DNA of 64,000 bases from Streptomyces sp. NBC_00102 (GCF_026343115.1 NZ_JAPEMC010000006.1:1-64000), one strand, 5' to 3'; positions 1-9,145 are shown, counted from the stretch's first letter. The notes: a model not told the origin generated them from the sequence alone. Program-made: numbers and translations.

Positions 1-60
1 AGATCGAGGTTAAAGCTAGACATGACGAGCGCGGTCGTGGCGGATCAACCGAATCGGTCT

Positions 61-1347
61 TCAAGATTCAGAGGTGTACGCGCGGTCCAGGGCGTGCAGC
101 GCGGCCTCCACCGTGGTGCGGCCGGCGAACAGCAGTTTCATCTGCGCGAAGAGCTCCGTCTGGACGCCGGGGTGGGGCCAGAGCTGGTCCATGAACGGCA
201 CGGTCTTCCCGGCCCGTTGTTGCTCCGCTGTCGCAGCGAGCGCGGGTTTGACGTCGAAGTCGTCGTTCGGGATGGCCGGCAAGGTCGCCCCTGCACGGTT
301 GTAGGCATTTTGCCCCGCTGCTGATCCGAGGAAGTCCGCGAACGCCAGCGCGGCCTTCATGCGCTTGCCTTTCGCATTCAGGCCGTAGGCCGCGGAGATG
401 GCGGCCGGCATGCGGGTGCGTGCAGGCGTGTTCCCGGCCGGCAGGACGAAGATGCCCAGCTCGAGTCCAGGAGAGGCCGCTTGGATCTCGGTCAGGCTGC
501 TTGCGACCTGCACGACGCCGACGGCTCGGTTCTCCGCCACGTCGGCGATGGTGTCCTCGTACGTGGTTCCCAGGGGATCCTCGGAGAAGCAGCCGTCGTC
601 GTTCATCGTCAGGTATTTCTCAAGGGCTGTTTCCCAGCCGGAGGCCGCAAAGGTCGCCTCCCCATCCTGCATTTTCTGGTCGAAGTCCGGGGTAGTTGCG
701 TACACGGTGGTCGCGACGAGGGCGTAGCCGACCAGTTGGGTGACCCAGGGGGTCTCGTTACCCAGCGCCAGCATGGTGGTTCCTTTCGCCCGCGCGAGCC
801 GGCACAGACCGATCAACTCGTCCCAGGTCTTCGGTGTTTCGGCGCCGATCGCGGCGAGGGCTTCCTTGGAGTAAATGACTCCGATGCCGCTGTAGTTGGC
901 TGGTACGGCGAAGGTGTGGTAGCCGACCTGGACGACTGAGGCGGCGTCTTCGGGAAGGTCCACGGCGAACCGGCGTGCACTGAGGTCGTAGAGCCGACCC
1001 TCCGCCTGCAGGCGCTTCACGGAGGCCGGGTTCCCGTTGCCGGGCCATACCGTGAAGACGTCGGGGCCGTCTTCCGAAGCGAGTTGGGCGGGGAGGTTCT
1101 GTTGGAGCTGGTCCGTTTCGGCATAGGTCACGGACACCTTGGTATCCGGATTGAGCCGGCCGAAGGCCGCGACCACCGCGTCCATGGAAACGCGGTCGGT
1201 GACGTTGGCGGTGATCCGCAGGGTGTCGTTGTCCGCACCGACGTCGCCGCCGCACGCGGACAGCGGGCCGATGAGGGCGGCGACGACCGCCGCGGTACGG
1301 CGATGCACAGCGCGTCGTGCGGCTGGGCTTCGTGGTGCTGAGGACAT
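61..1347 (-). CDS. Extracellular solute-binding lipoprotein of a sugar ABC transporter (family 1)
   Basis: Predicted 428-residue lipoprotein that would capture a sugar outside the membrane and pass it to ABC permeases. The N-terminus has an Arg-rich segment, a hydrophobic stretch and a lipobox LSAC with the lipidated Cys at about residue 32, followed by Gly-rich sequence. The body has the usual family-1 features (DVFTVWPGNG, YDLSARRF, a Trp/Tyr-rich C-terminal half). I chose the ATG at 1347 because it directly precedes the signal peptide and has GGAG about 8 bases upstream; the open frame continues far upstream but reads as non-protein. It lies downstream of the GH3 gene on the same strand, which suggests uptake of the released sugar. 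Its permeases are not in the window and could lie past the left edge. Confidence 0.88.
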   Translation of the reverse strand: MSSAPRSPAARRAVHRRTAAVVAALIGPLSACGGDVGADNDTLRITANVTDRVSMDAVVAAFGRLNPDTKVSVTYAETDQLQQNLPAQLASEDGPDVFTVWPGNGNPASVKRLQAEGRLYDLSARRFAVDLPEDAASVVQVGYHTFAVPANYSGIGVIYSKEALAAIGAETPKTWDELIGLCRLARAKGTTMLALGNETPWVTQLVGYALVATTVYATTPDFDQKMQDGEATFAASGWETALEKYLTMNDDGCFSEDPLGTTYEDTIADVAENRAVGVVQVASSLTEIQAASPGLELGIFVLPAGNTPARTRMPAAISAAYGLNAKGKRMKAALAFADFLGSAAGQNAYNRAGATLPAIPNDDFDVKPALAATAEQQRAGKTVPFMDQLWPHPGVQTELFAQMKLLFAGRTTVEAALHALDRAYTSES

Positions 1348-1442
1348 GGGAATGCTCCGTGCCGTGGTCGGATCGAAGGAGGAGAAAAAGGAAGGGTGAG
1401 CGGTGCGGGTGGGGGCATCGGCGGGGAAAGGACACGGCGGAC

Positions 1443-1473
1443 GGGGCGCGGGATGATACGCGTCCCGCGCCCC
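1443..1473 (-). terminator. Stem-loop between the GH3 gene and the solute-binding protein gene
   Basis: A perfect 11-bp inverted repeat (GGGGCGCGGGA at 1443-1453, TCCCGCGCCCC at 1463-1473) with a 9-base loop lies about 115 bases after the GH3 stop on the minus strand. It could terminate the GH3 transcript, or act as a processing or attenuation hairpin before the solute-binding protein gene. It has no T-tract, as is common in Streptomyces. Confidence 0.6.
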
Positions 1474-1586
1474 ACGGCTCGCACGCTCTCGTGGAGGTCG
1501 TGCGAAGCCCTGTTCGGTGACTGGGCACGGAGGGAGGCCGGGGGGCTTCCGTGCGGGGCCGTTCCAGGCATTGGAGTCGGGCGAGG

Positions 1587-4064
1587 TCAGCCGACGGTCA
1601 CGCTTCGCTGTGCTGTCAGGTGGCGGGACGAGCTTGCCGTGGCAAAGGTGTACAGGCCCGGGCCAAGGGTCCAGCCGCTCGACTGCCAGACGGACAGGTC
1701 CTCCTGCGGGATGGTGAAGGTCAGCCGTCGGGAACCCGCTGCGTCGAGCGTGACCTTGCGGAAGGCGACCAGGCGGCGGGGCTCCGCTGCCGCCGCCCCC
1801 GGCAGCGTGGCGTAGATCTGGACGACTTCCGTGCCCTTGCGCGGCCCTGAGTTGGTGACAGTCACGGAGAGGGTGACGTGTCTGTTCGCGCGGTCGTAGG
1901 CGACTTCCAGGGATCCGTGGGCGAAGGATGTGTAGGAGAGGCCGTGGCCGAAGGCGAAGCGTGGTTGCTGACCTGCGGCGTCGTAGTAGCGGTACCCGAC
2001 GGAGATGCCTTCGTCGTAGGTGACCGTGCCGTTCGTGCCCGGGTAGGTTGCGCCGGTGGTGCCGGGTCCCTGGGTCGCGTCGGTGGGGAAGGTGACGGGA
2101 AGGCGGCCGGAGGGGTCGCTGTCGCCGAAGAGGACGGCGGCGAGGGCGGTACCCATGCCTCGGCCCCCGTACCAGAGCTGTATGACGGCTTCCACCTCGT
2201 TCAGCCAGGGTGTGGCCACGGGGCCGTCGGTATTGAGGACGACGATCGTGCGGGGGTTCGCGGCTGCCACGGCGCTGACGAGCTGGTTCTGGTCGCCCGG
2301 CAGGTCGAGTTGTGCGTGGTCCATGGCCTCGCCGGCGATCCGGTTGACGAAGACGACGGCGGCGTCGGCCGCTCGTGCCGCCGTGACGGCTGTGGGGATG
2401 AGCGAGTCGGGCTGCCAGCCCAGGGTCAAGCCGCAGGTGCCGGTTTCGGCGGTGGCGTTGGAATAGGTCAGTTCGATGCTCACAGCGCGGCCCGCGGTGA
2501 GCTGGGCGGTCCCTTGGAGCGGGTAGTCGAACGGTCCGAGGAAGAAACGTCGCATCTGGCGGGTGCCGGAGACCACCGTGGCCCCATTGATCTTCAGCGT
2601 GGCTGTACCGGCGGGCAGCAGGGAGAAGCGGTGAAGGCCGGTGGTGGTCGGTATGAGGGTGCCTGTCCACTTCACTGACCAGACGGCGGGCAGATTCGGA
2701 GCGGGGGTGGTGGTGAAGTCGACCCCCGCGTCGGTCCTCGTCAGCACCGGAGCCCCGCTGGGGTCGGCGCCCGCGAAGTAGGACGCGGTAAGGCCGGGCT
2801 TGCCCGCGTTGTCGCGCAACACGGTCGAGGGGACCGTGGCCAGGGGAAGGTCGCCCTTGGTGCCCTGCGCATGGGTGACCGTGACGGCGCTTCCGGCGCG
2901 GTCACGGATGGCCTGGAGAGGGGTCGTCCAGGTTCCGGGATCGACGTAGCTGGATCCGCCGACTCCGGTCAGGGCGTCGGTGTCGCCGGGGCCGATGACG
3001 GCCAGTGACTTCACCGAGGCGGTCAGCGGAAGGGCCGAGGAACGGTTGGCGAGGAGGACCGCGGAGGAGATCGCGGCCTCGTGGGCGAGGTCCCGGTGGG
3101 CCTGTGTACTGACATCTGCGGCAGGAACAGGGACGGGGCTGTCGAAGAGGCCGTTGGCGAACATCGTGACGAGGATGCGTCGTGCGGCGTCGTCGAGCCG
3201 CGCGGCCGGGATCGCCCCTCCCGTAAGGCCGCCCTCGGGAACCGTCACCGCGCCGGTGCCGAGTCCGGCGAGGTCCATGCCCGCCCGGGCGGCTGCGACC
3301 TGGTCGTCGCCGGCCCAGAAGTCCGGCACCGTGTACCCCTGGAGGCCGAGACCCGTCTTGAGATCGTTGAACAGGGCAGGGTTCTGCGTCGCGAAGACGC
3401 CGTTGACCCTCGGGTAGGCCATCATCACCGACGTGGTCGGTGCGGCGGCGACCACGTGGCGGAAAGGCGCCTCGTAGATCTCGTGCAGGGCACGGTCGGA
3501 CACCTTGGTGTCGGTGAAGAACCGGTTGGTCTCCTGCGTGTAGGCGGCGAAGTGCTTCACGGTGGCGACCACCTGCCGGCTCTGCAAGCCGACCGTGGCA
3601 GCTGCGCCCAGCCGACCGGCGAGCAGGGGGTCTTCTCCCATGCCCTCGGACTGGCGTCCGGAGTGCCAGGTACGCGTCACATCGACGGTCGGGCCCAGTA
3701 CGTTGTTGTAGCCCTTGCCCCTGCCCTCGGCACCGATCGCTTCTCCGATGCGACCGACGAGATCCTCGTCGAAGGTCGCCGCCTGAGCGACGGGGACGGG
3801 AAAGGCCGTCACCCCCTTTTCCCCTCGGAGGCCGGCGGACGCGTCGACCATGGTCAGGGCGGGGATGCCCAGGTGGGCAACGGCCGCGAAGTCGCAGCGT
3901 ACGAGGGCCTCCTTCTCTGCCGCCGTCATCCTGGTCAGCAGGGCGTCGGCCCTTTCTTGCGCGGCGGAGTCCGTCACGCCTGCGGCCTGGCCGCCCATGA
4001 CCGGGACCATGGCAGCGGCCAACGCGGTGAGGGTGGCGGCAGAGAGAAATTGTCTTCTGTTCAC
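1587..4064 (-). CDS. Tat-exported glycoside hydrolase family 3 (beta-glucosidase-like), with PA14 insert
   Basis: Predicted 825-residue secreted glycosidase removing non-reducing sugar residues from oligosaccharides or glycosides. The N-terminus MNRRQFL is a twin-arginine signal followed by an Ala-rich hydrophobic segment. The GH3 N-terminal barrel shows VKH near residues 169-171 and the likely nucleophile Asp at about 248 in TVPDFWAGDD; Phe-Trp replaces the more usual Ser-Asp-Trp surroundings. A PA14-like carbohydrate-binding insert (GLTASYFAGADP onward, about 400-540) interrupts the second domain, and a fibronectin-III-like domain ends the protein. This is the standard bacterial GH3 plus PA14 architecture. 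Substrate is not determinable; the neighbouring rhamnosidase suggests plant glycosides or pectin side chains. Transcribed apart from the rhamnosidase operon, which ends in its own hairpin. Confidence 0.92.
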   Translation of the reverse strand: MNRRQFLSAATLTALAAAMVPVMGGQAAGVTDSAAQERADALLTRMTAAEKEALVRCDFAAVAHLGIPALTMVDASAGLRGEKGVTAFPVPVAQAATFDEDLVGRIGEAIGAEGRGKGYNNVLGPTVDVTRTWHSGRQSEGMGEDPLLAGRLGAAATVGLQSRQVVATVKHFAAYTQETNRFFTDTKVSDRALHEIYEAPFRHVVAAAPTTSVMMAYPRVNGVFATQNPALFNDLKTGLGLQGYTVPDFWAGDDQVAAARAGMDLAGLGTGAVTVPEGGLTGGAIPAARLDDAARRILVTMFANGLFDSPVPVPAADVSTQAHRDLAHEAAISSAVLLANRSSALPLTASVKSLAVIGPGDTDALTGVGGSSYVDPGTWTTPLQAIRDRAGSAVTVTHAQGTKGDLPLATVPSTVLRDNAGKPGLTASYFAGADPSGAPVLTRTDAGVDFTTTPAPNLPAVWSVKWTGTLIPTTTGLHRFSLLPAGTATLKINGATVVSGTRQMRRFFLGPFDYPLQGTAQLTAGRAVSIELTYSNATAETGTCGLTLGWQPDSLIPTAVTAARAADAAVVFVNRIAGEAMDHAQLDLPGDQNQLVSAVAAANPRTIVVLNTDGPVATPWLNEVEAVIQLWYGGRGMGTALAAVLFGDSDPSGRLPVTFPTDATQGPGTTGATYPGTNGTVTYDEGISVGYRYYDAAGQQPRFAFGHGLSYTSFAHGSLEVAYDRANRHVTLSVTVTNSGPRKGTEVVQIYATLPGAAAAEPRRLVAFRKVTLDAAGSRRLTFTIPQEDLSVWQSSGWTLGPGLYTFATASSSRHLTAQRSVTVG

Positions 4065-4179
4065 AGCGGCTCTCCGGATACCTATGGACGGCTGCTCTAT
4101 ATTCCGTCACGGGAAAATGAGGGCCACTCAGGATGTCAGGATCTCGAGTGGCCCCCGGCTGGCGAGAACAGCATGAATT

Positions 4180-4196
4180 CATGCGTCGCACGCATG
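4180..4196. promoter_or_regulatory. Inverted repeat in the GH3 leader, possible operator
   Basis: CATGCGT-CGC-ACGCATG is a perfect 7-bp inverted repeat with a 3-base centre, about 120 bases upstream of the GH3 start and downstream of the proposed promoter. A repressor bound here could block the GH3 transcript. No protein can be assigned; LacI-family regulators are encoded nearby, but the odd-spaced centre is not typical for them. Confidence 0.35.
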
Positions 4197-4306
4197 CACA
4201 TGCATCTTCTTTTCCGCTTCTTTCGAGACATCCCTGCCGCGTCCCACGGCAGTAGATTTCGCACATCTCGGCGCCGACTCGTGAAGCGTCTTGCCCAACA
4301 GACGGA

Positions 4307-4336
4307 AAGCTATTGCCTGTTCACCTTCGGGTCAAC
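4307..4336 (-). promoter_or_regulatory. Candidate promoter of the GH3 gene
   Basis: On the minus strand TTGACC (4336-4331) is followed after 18 bases by TAGCTT (4312-4307), resembling a primary sigma factor promoter. It would give a leader of roughly 235 bases containing the inverted repeat at 4180-4196. The surrounding 4065-4510 interval is clearly more AT-rich than the flanking genes. Confidence 0.4.
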
Positions 4337-4404
4337 CTTCCGACGAGACTTCTTCGGATAAGTCGCTGACCAGCGGATACGAGGTCTCTCTGGATTGAAA
4401 CGGC

Positions 4405-4417
4405 TTGAAAATTTCAA
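4405..4417. promoter_or_regulatory. AT-rich palindrome upstream of the GH3 promoter
   Basis: TTGAAA-A-TTTCAA is a perfect 6-bp inverted repeat inside a wider near-palindrome whose arms include GGATT (4392-4396) and AATCC (4421-4425). It lies about 70 bases upstream of the proposed GH3 -35 box. Such an AT-rich palindrome stands out in this GC-rich context and could be a regulator site. No regulator is assigned. The rest of the gap between the GH3 and rhamnosidase genes holds no supported coding sequence. Confidence 0.35.
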
Positions 4418-4510
4418 TGGAATCCGCCTTGGCATCTCCCTTCATTGTCTTGCTGGATCACAGGCATCCACGATATTTATGCAGGACTCATGAACAGGGC
4501 CCGAAAACGC

Positions 4511-4552
4511 CTGGACTGCCCGGCGCAGAAGCGGTCGCGCCGGGCAGTCCAG
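4511..4552 (-). terminator. Terminator of the rhamnosidase operon
   Basis: A perfect 16-bp stem (4511-4526 with 4537-4552) and a 10-base loop lie 20 bases after the rhamnosidase stop. Read on the minus strand, it is followed within a few bases by TTTT, so it fits an intrinsic terminator for the operon starting near 10462. Confidence 0.85.
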
Positions 4553-4572
4553 GGTTGGTAAATACGTTTCGT

Positions 4573-7170
4573 TCAGGCGGTTTCTCCGGCGATTGCGGCG
4601 GTTTCGAGGACGTGCTCTCCCGGGCCGATGGGAACGGGTGGGCATCCGGGCAACTCGGCGACGGCGCGGGTTCCTTCGGGTACGGTGCAGCGGGCGGTCA
4701 GACCCGAGTCGGTCAGTTCCCAGGAAAGGGCCGCGGTTCCGTACGGGGTCTCGTGGCGGGTGCGGGCCCAGGTGACGCCTCCTCCGGGCCGCGGCCGGAA
4801 GGCGATTTCCCGGTAACCGGGACCCGTGGCGGTGATGCCGCCGACGACCCGGTGCAGCCAGTCCGCGACGGCGCCGAGAGCGTAGTGGTTGAAGGAGGTC
4901 ATCCCGCCCGGGTTGAGGCTGCCGTCGGTGCGCAGGCTGTCCCAGCGCTCCCAGATCGTGGTCGCGCCCTGGGTCACGGTGTACAGCCATGAGGGGCACT
5001 CGGTCTGGAGCAGCAACTGGTAGGCGACGTCCAGGTGGCCGGTGTCGGTGAGTGCGTCGCAGATCAGTGGGGTGCCGACGAAGCCGGTGGCTATACGGGC
5101 GTCGTCCGCGAGGACGAGTTCGGCGAGCCGGTCCCCCGCGTTCCGACGCTGTTCGGGGGTGAGCAGGTCGAAGGCGATTGCCAGGGCGTAGGCGGTGGGA
5201 CTGTCGCTCGTCATGCGGCCGGTCGGCAGGACGTACCGGTGACGGAAGGCTTCCGTCACCTCGGCGGCCAGGGCGGTGTATTGGTCTGAATCCGCGGTCT
5301 TCCCCAGCTCGGCCGCTGCACGTCCGAGATGACGGGTGGAGTGGGCGTAGTAGGCCGTCGCGACGAGGTAGCGGTCGGTGACACCGGCGGCCGGGTCGTC
5401 CGGCGGTGCGGCGGGGTCCAGCCAGTCGCCCAACTGGAAGCCGGTGTCCCACAGGCGCGTCGGGCCGGCCAGTCGCTCCACCAGGTCGACCCACTTCTGG
5501 GCCATGGGGTAGTGGCGCCGGAGAAGACCGATGTCGCCGAAGCGCTGGTGGAGGGTCCAGGGGGTGAGTACGGCGGCGTCTCCCCAGGCCGCCCCGGGGT
5601 GGATCGGCGTCCACATGGGAGCGCCGGGTATGACGGGCACGTACCAGGGGACGGTGCCGTCGGGGAGTTGTTCCAGGCCGACGTCGGTGAGCCAGGAGTC
5701 GAGCATGCCGGCGCAGTCGTAGAGGAAGCTCGCGGTGGGTGCGAAGACCTGTATGTCGCCGGTCCAGCCGAGGCGTTCGTCGCGCTGAGGACAGTCGGTG
5801 GGTATGTCGACGAAGTTGCCGCGCATGCTCCAGAGGACGTTCTCGTGCAGTCGGTTGACCAGGGGATCGCTGCACTCGAACCAGCCGGTGCGGTGCATGT
5901 CCGTGTGGTGGACTCGCGCCTTGACCATGTCGGCGTTCAACTCGCCCGGCCAGCCGTTCACTTCGGCGTAGCGGAAGCCGTGCAGGGTGAAGCGCGGTTC
6001 CCAGGTGAGCGGTCCGTCGCCGGAGAGGATCAGGGTGTCGGTGGCGTACGCCTCGCGCAGCGGTCGGGTTGCCAGTGCGCCGTTCTCCAGTACTTCGGCG
6101 TGCCGCAGGACGATGGTCGTGCCGGCCGGCCCGTCGACGGTGACGCGGAGGCGGCCCACGAGGTTCTGACCGAAGTCGAGGAGGTGCCCGCCCTCGGTGG
6201 GGGTGATGGCGACCGGGGCGATCTCCTGGGTGCAGCGGACCGGTGGTCCCATCGGGGCGACCAGCGTCGCGGGGTCACGGCGGCCCGTCCGGACGGGGCT
6301 CCACATGTCGGAGGCGGTACGCAGGGGCGAAGGTGTGCACCAGTGCGCGTCGTGGAGCCGGGCGTCGAAGATCTCGCCCTCGTAGAGGCCGCTGGTCAGG
6401 ATCGGGCCGGGAGCGGCGTGCCAGGTTCCGTCCGTGGCGATGACGGTGGCGGAGCCGTCGTCGTGCACCACTTCGAGTTGGGCGATGAGCGCTTGGTCGG
6501 TGCCGTAGATGTTGCGGGTGCCGCCGTCGAAGCCGTACTTGCCGCGGTACCAGCCGTCGCCGAGCCAGGCCCCGATGGTGTTGGCGCCCTCGGTGAGGTG
6601 GTCGGTGACGTCGTGGGTGCGGTAGCGCAGCCGGTGCGGGTAGACGGTCCAACCCGGGGCCAGTGTCTCGTCCCCGACGCGGCGGCCGTTGATCTCCGCC
6701 TCGTACAGGCCGTGGGCGGTGACGTACAGGCGGGCGTGGGCCACGGGGCGGTCGAGTCGGAAGTCCTTGCGGACCCGCGCCGGGCGGCGCTCGGCCTCCG
6801 GGTCCTCGTCCCATCCGGCGCCTACGGGCACCGCCTGCCAGTCGGTGGGCGCCAGCAGGCCGGCTTCGACGGTCCGCGGATCGCTCCATCCCGATGGCTC
6901 CGTGGCGTCCGGGGTCCAGACGCGGACCCGGACGAGCGCGCGTTCCCGGGAGGCCAGCGGCTCACCCGGCCAGGGCGCGAGTACGTGGGTGTCGGCGTCG
7001 ACACGCCCGGTGCGACGGACGGCACCGGAGCGGTCGACTTCCAGTTCGTATGCCTGCTGTCGGCCGGATCCCGGCGGCAGCGTCCAGGTGAGCCCGGGGG
7101 CGGCGACTCCGATGCCGAGTCCGTCCGGCAGATGTTCGAAGGACACCGGGGAGGGCTGAGGGGGGAGCAA
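4573..7170 (-). CDS. Alpha-L-rhamnosidase, glycoside hydrolase family 78
   Basis: Predicted 865-residue GH78 enzyme releasing alpha-L-rhamnose from plant glycosides or rhamnogalacturonan fragments. No signal peptide is visible, so it should act in the cytoplasm on imported rhamnosides. The N-terminal region begins SFEHLPDGLGIGVAAP, a typical GH78 opening; DFGQNLVG lies near residue 332; the catalytic signature DCPQRDERLGWTGD spans about 459-472, with Asp459 and general acid Glu465 matching the family pattern. The (alpha/alpha)6 barrel follows, then a C-terminal beta domain. I use the TTG at 7170 because AAAGG lies 8 bases before it; a GTG eight codons further in is the alternative. It is the last gene of the solute-binding protein, permease, permease, rhamnosidase operon, which fits import followed by hydrolysis. 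Confidence 0.93.
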   Translation of the reverse strand: MLPPQPSPVSFEHLPDGLGIGVAAPGLTWTLPPGSGRQQAYELEVDRSGAVRRTGRVDADTHVLAPWPGEPLASRERALVRVRVWTPDATEPSGWSDPRTVEAGLLAPTDWQAVPVGAGWDEDPEAERRPARVRKDFRLDRPVAHARLYVTAHGLYEAEINGRRVGDETLAPGWTVYPHRLRYRTHDVTDHLTEGANTIGAWLGDGWYRGKYGFDGGTRNIYGTDQALIAQLEVVHDDGSATVIATDGTWHAAPGPILTSGLYEGEIFDARLHDAHWCTPSPLRTASDMWSPVRTGRRDPATLVAPMGPPVRCTQEIAPVAITPTEGGHLLDFGQNLVGRLRVTVDGPAGTTIVLRHAEVLENGALATRPLREAYATDTLILSGDGPLTWEPRFTLHGFRYAEVNGWPGELNADMVKARVHHTDMHRTGWFECSDPLVNRLHENVLWSMRGNFVDIPTDCPQRDERLGWTGDIQVFAPTASFLYDCAGMLDSWLTDVGLEQLPDGTVPWYVPVIPGAPMWTPIHPGAAWGDAAVLTPWTLHQRFGDIGLLRRHYPMAQKWVDLVERLAGPTRLWDTGFQLGDWLDPAAPPDDPAAGVTDRYLVATAYYAHSTRHLGRAAAELGKTADSDQYTALAAEVTEAFRHRYVLPTGRMTSDSPTAYALAIAFDLLTPEQRRNAGDRLAELVLADDARIATGFVGTPLICDALTDTGHLDVAYQLLLQTECPSWLYTVTQGATTIWERWDSLRTDGSLNPGGMTSFNHYALGAVADWLHRVVGGITATGPGYREIAFRPRPGGGVTWARTRHETPYGTAALSWELTDSGLTARCTVPEGTRAVAELPGCPPVPIGPGEHVLETAAIAGETA

Positions 7171-7222
7171 AGGGAGGACCTTTCTTGCACGTGCGGGAGC
7201 GAGCGTGGTGGCGGGCGGGTTG

Positions 7223-8134
7223 TCAGCCCTTGACCGCTCCCGAGGTGAGGCCCTTCATGACCTTCTGGTTGAGGAAGAGGTAGATCAGGAGGGTGCCGAA
7301 GACGTTGATGCAGATGGCGGCGAAGAGGGGGCCGTACTGGGTGGCGCCGAAGTCGCCGGTGAAGTTGAGCAGCCCGACCTGGATGGTGCGCAGGTCCTGG
7401 TCGTTGGTGAAGGTGAGGGCTATGAGCAGGTCGTTCCAGATGAAGAAGAACTGCACCAGGCCGACGGTGAGGAGGGCGTTGCGGACCAGGGGGACGCTGA
7501 TGGTCCAGAAGGCGCGCAGTATGCCGGAACCGTCGACGGTGGCCGCCTCGAACAGCTCGCGCGGGACCGTGCGGTAGTAGGTGGCCATCATGAAGACGGT
7601 CAGCGGAAGGCCGGTGCCGGTGTAGGTGAGGATCAGCGGCCACAGCGTGCCGGACAGGCCGGTCTGGAAGTACACGGTGAACAGGGGCAGCAGGATCATC
7701 TGCGGCGGGATCATCATGCCCGCGAGGAAGACGAGCAGGGTGAGGCTGCGGCCCTTCCAGACCATGATCTGGAGGGCGAAGCCGGCGGCGGTGCCCAGCA
7801 GCAGCATCAGGGCGAGGGCGGGGACGACGGCGAGCAGGCTGTTCTGGACGTACAGGCCGATGTGGCCGGTGTTCCACGCTTCGCCGTAGTTGCCCCACTC
7901 CCAGGAAGTGGGCAGGCTCCAGGTGGAGTTGTTCAGGTAGTCGTCGTTGGACTTCAGCGAGGTGAGGAACATCCATATCAGCGGATAGACCTCGACGACC
8001 AGCAGAAGTGCGACGACGATCTTGACCCACAGGCGGCTCCCCCGACGGCCGGTCCGGGGCCGTCGGGCCCGGTCGGGGGTGCGGGCGGACGTTCTCGCGG
8101 GGGTCGTCTTCGGGTGTGTGTCGATGGTGGCCAT
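7223..8134 (-). CDS. Carbohydrate ABC transporter permease, MalG/LacG type
   Basis: Predicted 303-residue membrane permease. After a basic N-terminus rich in Arg, Thr and Pro come about six membrane helices. The cytoplasmic EAA loop that contacts the ATPase reads FEAATVDGSGILRAFWTISV. The usual C-terminal Gly-rich tail (VMKGLTSGAVKG) confirms the MalG-type subunit. The ATG at 8134 has GGAGGG about 10 bases upstream, inside the end of the preceding permease gene. Only 5 bases separate the two permease genes, so they are co-translated partners. No transport ATPase is encoded nearby; Streptomyces sugar importers often share a distant MsiK-type ATPase. Confidence 0.92.
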   Translation of the reverse strand: MATIDTHPKTTPARTSARTPDRARRPRTGRRGSRLWVKIVVALLLVVEVYPLIWMFLTSLKSNDDYLNNSTWSLPTSWEWGNYGEAWNTGHIGLYVQNSLLAVVPALALMLLLGTAAGFALQIMVWKGRSLTLLVFLAGMMIPPQMILLPLFTVYFQTGLSGTLWPLILTYTGTGLPLTVFMMATYYRTVPRELFEAATVDGSGILRAFWTISVPLVRNALLTVGLVQFFFIWNDLLIALTFTNDQDLRTIQVGLLNFTGDFGATQYGPLFAAICINVFGTLLIYLFLNQKVMKGLTSGAVKG

Positions 8135-8139
8135 GGGTC

Positions 8140-9024
8140 TCAGCCCTCCGTGAGGTCGCGGCGCGAGACGCGGTAGACGACCAGGCTCACCAGCAGGCTC
8201 ACGACGGTCAGCAGCAGGGCGATGGTGCTGCCGTAGCCGTAGTCGCTGTAGGTGAACGACGTCTGGAACATGTACAGGGTCAGCGGGGTGGTGCCGTTGC
8301 CCGGGCCGCCGTTGGTGAGGGCGACGATCGAGTCGAAGGCTTTGAGCGTTCCGTTGATGCTGAAGATCAGCGAGGACATCAGGACCGGCAGGGACAGCGG
8401 AAGCACGATGTGGCGCACGAGCCTGAGTCCGGTCGCCCCGTCGAGGCGGGCTGATTCGAGGACTTCGTCGGGGATGTCGACCAGGCCGGCGAAGAGCAGC
8501 ACGGCGTAGAAGCCCATGGACCGCCAGATGTCCATGGCGACCAGGACCCAGAAGGCGCTGCCCGAGCTGCCGAAGAAGTCGATCGAGTCGATGCCGACCG
8601 CGTTGAGCAGCGAGTTGACCGGGCCGGTCTGGGGCGCGACCTGGAAGAACTTCTGGAACAGCAGGCCGACGGCGACGGTGGGCAGGACGACGGGGAAGAA
8701 GACCAGGGTGCGGATGAGCGCCGAGGCCCGCCTGAGGAAAAACACGTAGAGCAGGGCCAGGAGATAGCCGGCGACGACTTGACCGGCCGTGACGACCACG
8801 GCGTATTTCAAGGTGAACCAGAGCGCGTCCCGCACCGCCGGATCGTCGAAGAGGCGCGAGAAGTTGGCGACACCGTTGCCGGTGAAGCCGTCGATGGTGT
8901 TGCCCTTGGTGAAGGAGTAGCCGAGCGACCACACCATGGGGACGAGCATGATCAGCGAGTAGACGAGGAGAGCGGGACCGAGCAGGAGCGCGATCGCCCT
9001 GCGGTCACCGAGTACGCGGTGCAT
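8140..9024 (-). CDS. Carbohydrate ABC transporter permease, MalF/UgpA type
   Basis: Predicted 294-residue inner-membrane permease with six hydrophobic helices starting at AIALLLGPALLVYSL and an EAA loop LESARLDGATGLRLVRHIVL. It pairs with the downstream MalG-type permease to form the channel for the lipoprotein encoded at 9146-10462. The start is uncertain: the ATG at 9024 gives a compact N-terminus, while a GTG at 9108 adds 28 Pro/Arg-rich residues. Neither has a strong Shine-Dalgarno, and 9108 would lie inside the intercistronic hairpin, so I prefer 9024. Confidence 0.9.
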   Translation of the reverse strand: MHRVLGDRRAIALLLGPALLVYSLIMLVPMVWSLGYSFTKGNTIDGFTGNGVANFSRLFDDPAVRDALWFTLKYAVVVTAGQVVAGYLLALLYVFFLRRASALIRTLVFFPVVLPTVAVGLLFQKFFQVAPQTGPVNSLLNAVGIDSIDFFGSSGSAFWVLVAMDIWRSMGFYAVLLFAGLVDIPDEVLESARLDGATGLRLVRHIVLPLSLPVLMSSLIFSINGTLKAFDSIVALTNGGPGNGTTPLTLYMFQTSFTYSDYGYGSTIALLLTVVSLLVSLVVYRVSRRDLTEG

Positions 9025-9089
9025 GGATGGTGTCCGTCTCGTTTCCGTTGGCGGGGCCTGCGGCGGTGCGGGGCGGCTGGGCCGCCGGG

Positions 9090-9141
9090 CCCGGGGCGGC
9101 TCGCGCACGATCGTGCGAGAAGGCGGGCGGGCCGCCCCGGG
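9090..9141 (-). promoter_or_regulatory. Large intercistronic stem-loop after the binding-protein gene
   Basis: An 11-bp perfect outer stem (9090-9100 with 9131-9141) encloses a 30-base loop that itself holds the 14-base palindrome CGCACGATCGTGCG. It begins only five bases after the binding-protein stop. Hairpins in this position in sugar transporter operons commonly stabilise the binding-protein mRNA or partly terminate, so the lipoprotein is made in excess over the permeases. That role is inferred here. Confidence 0.6.
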
Positions 9142-9145
9142 GAGG

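Noticed and set aside
61..2670. An 869-residue version of the first solute-binding protein
   Set aside because: The signal peptide and lipobox begin at 1347. The upstream part is a shadow of the GH3 gene.
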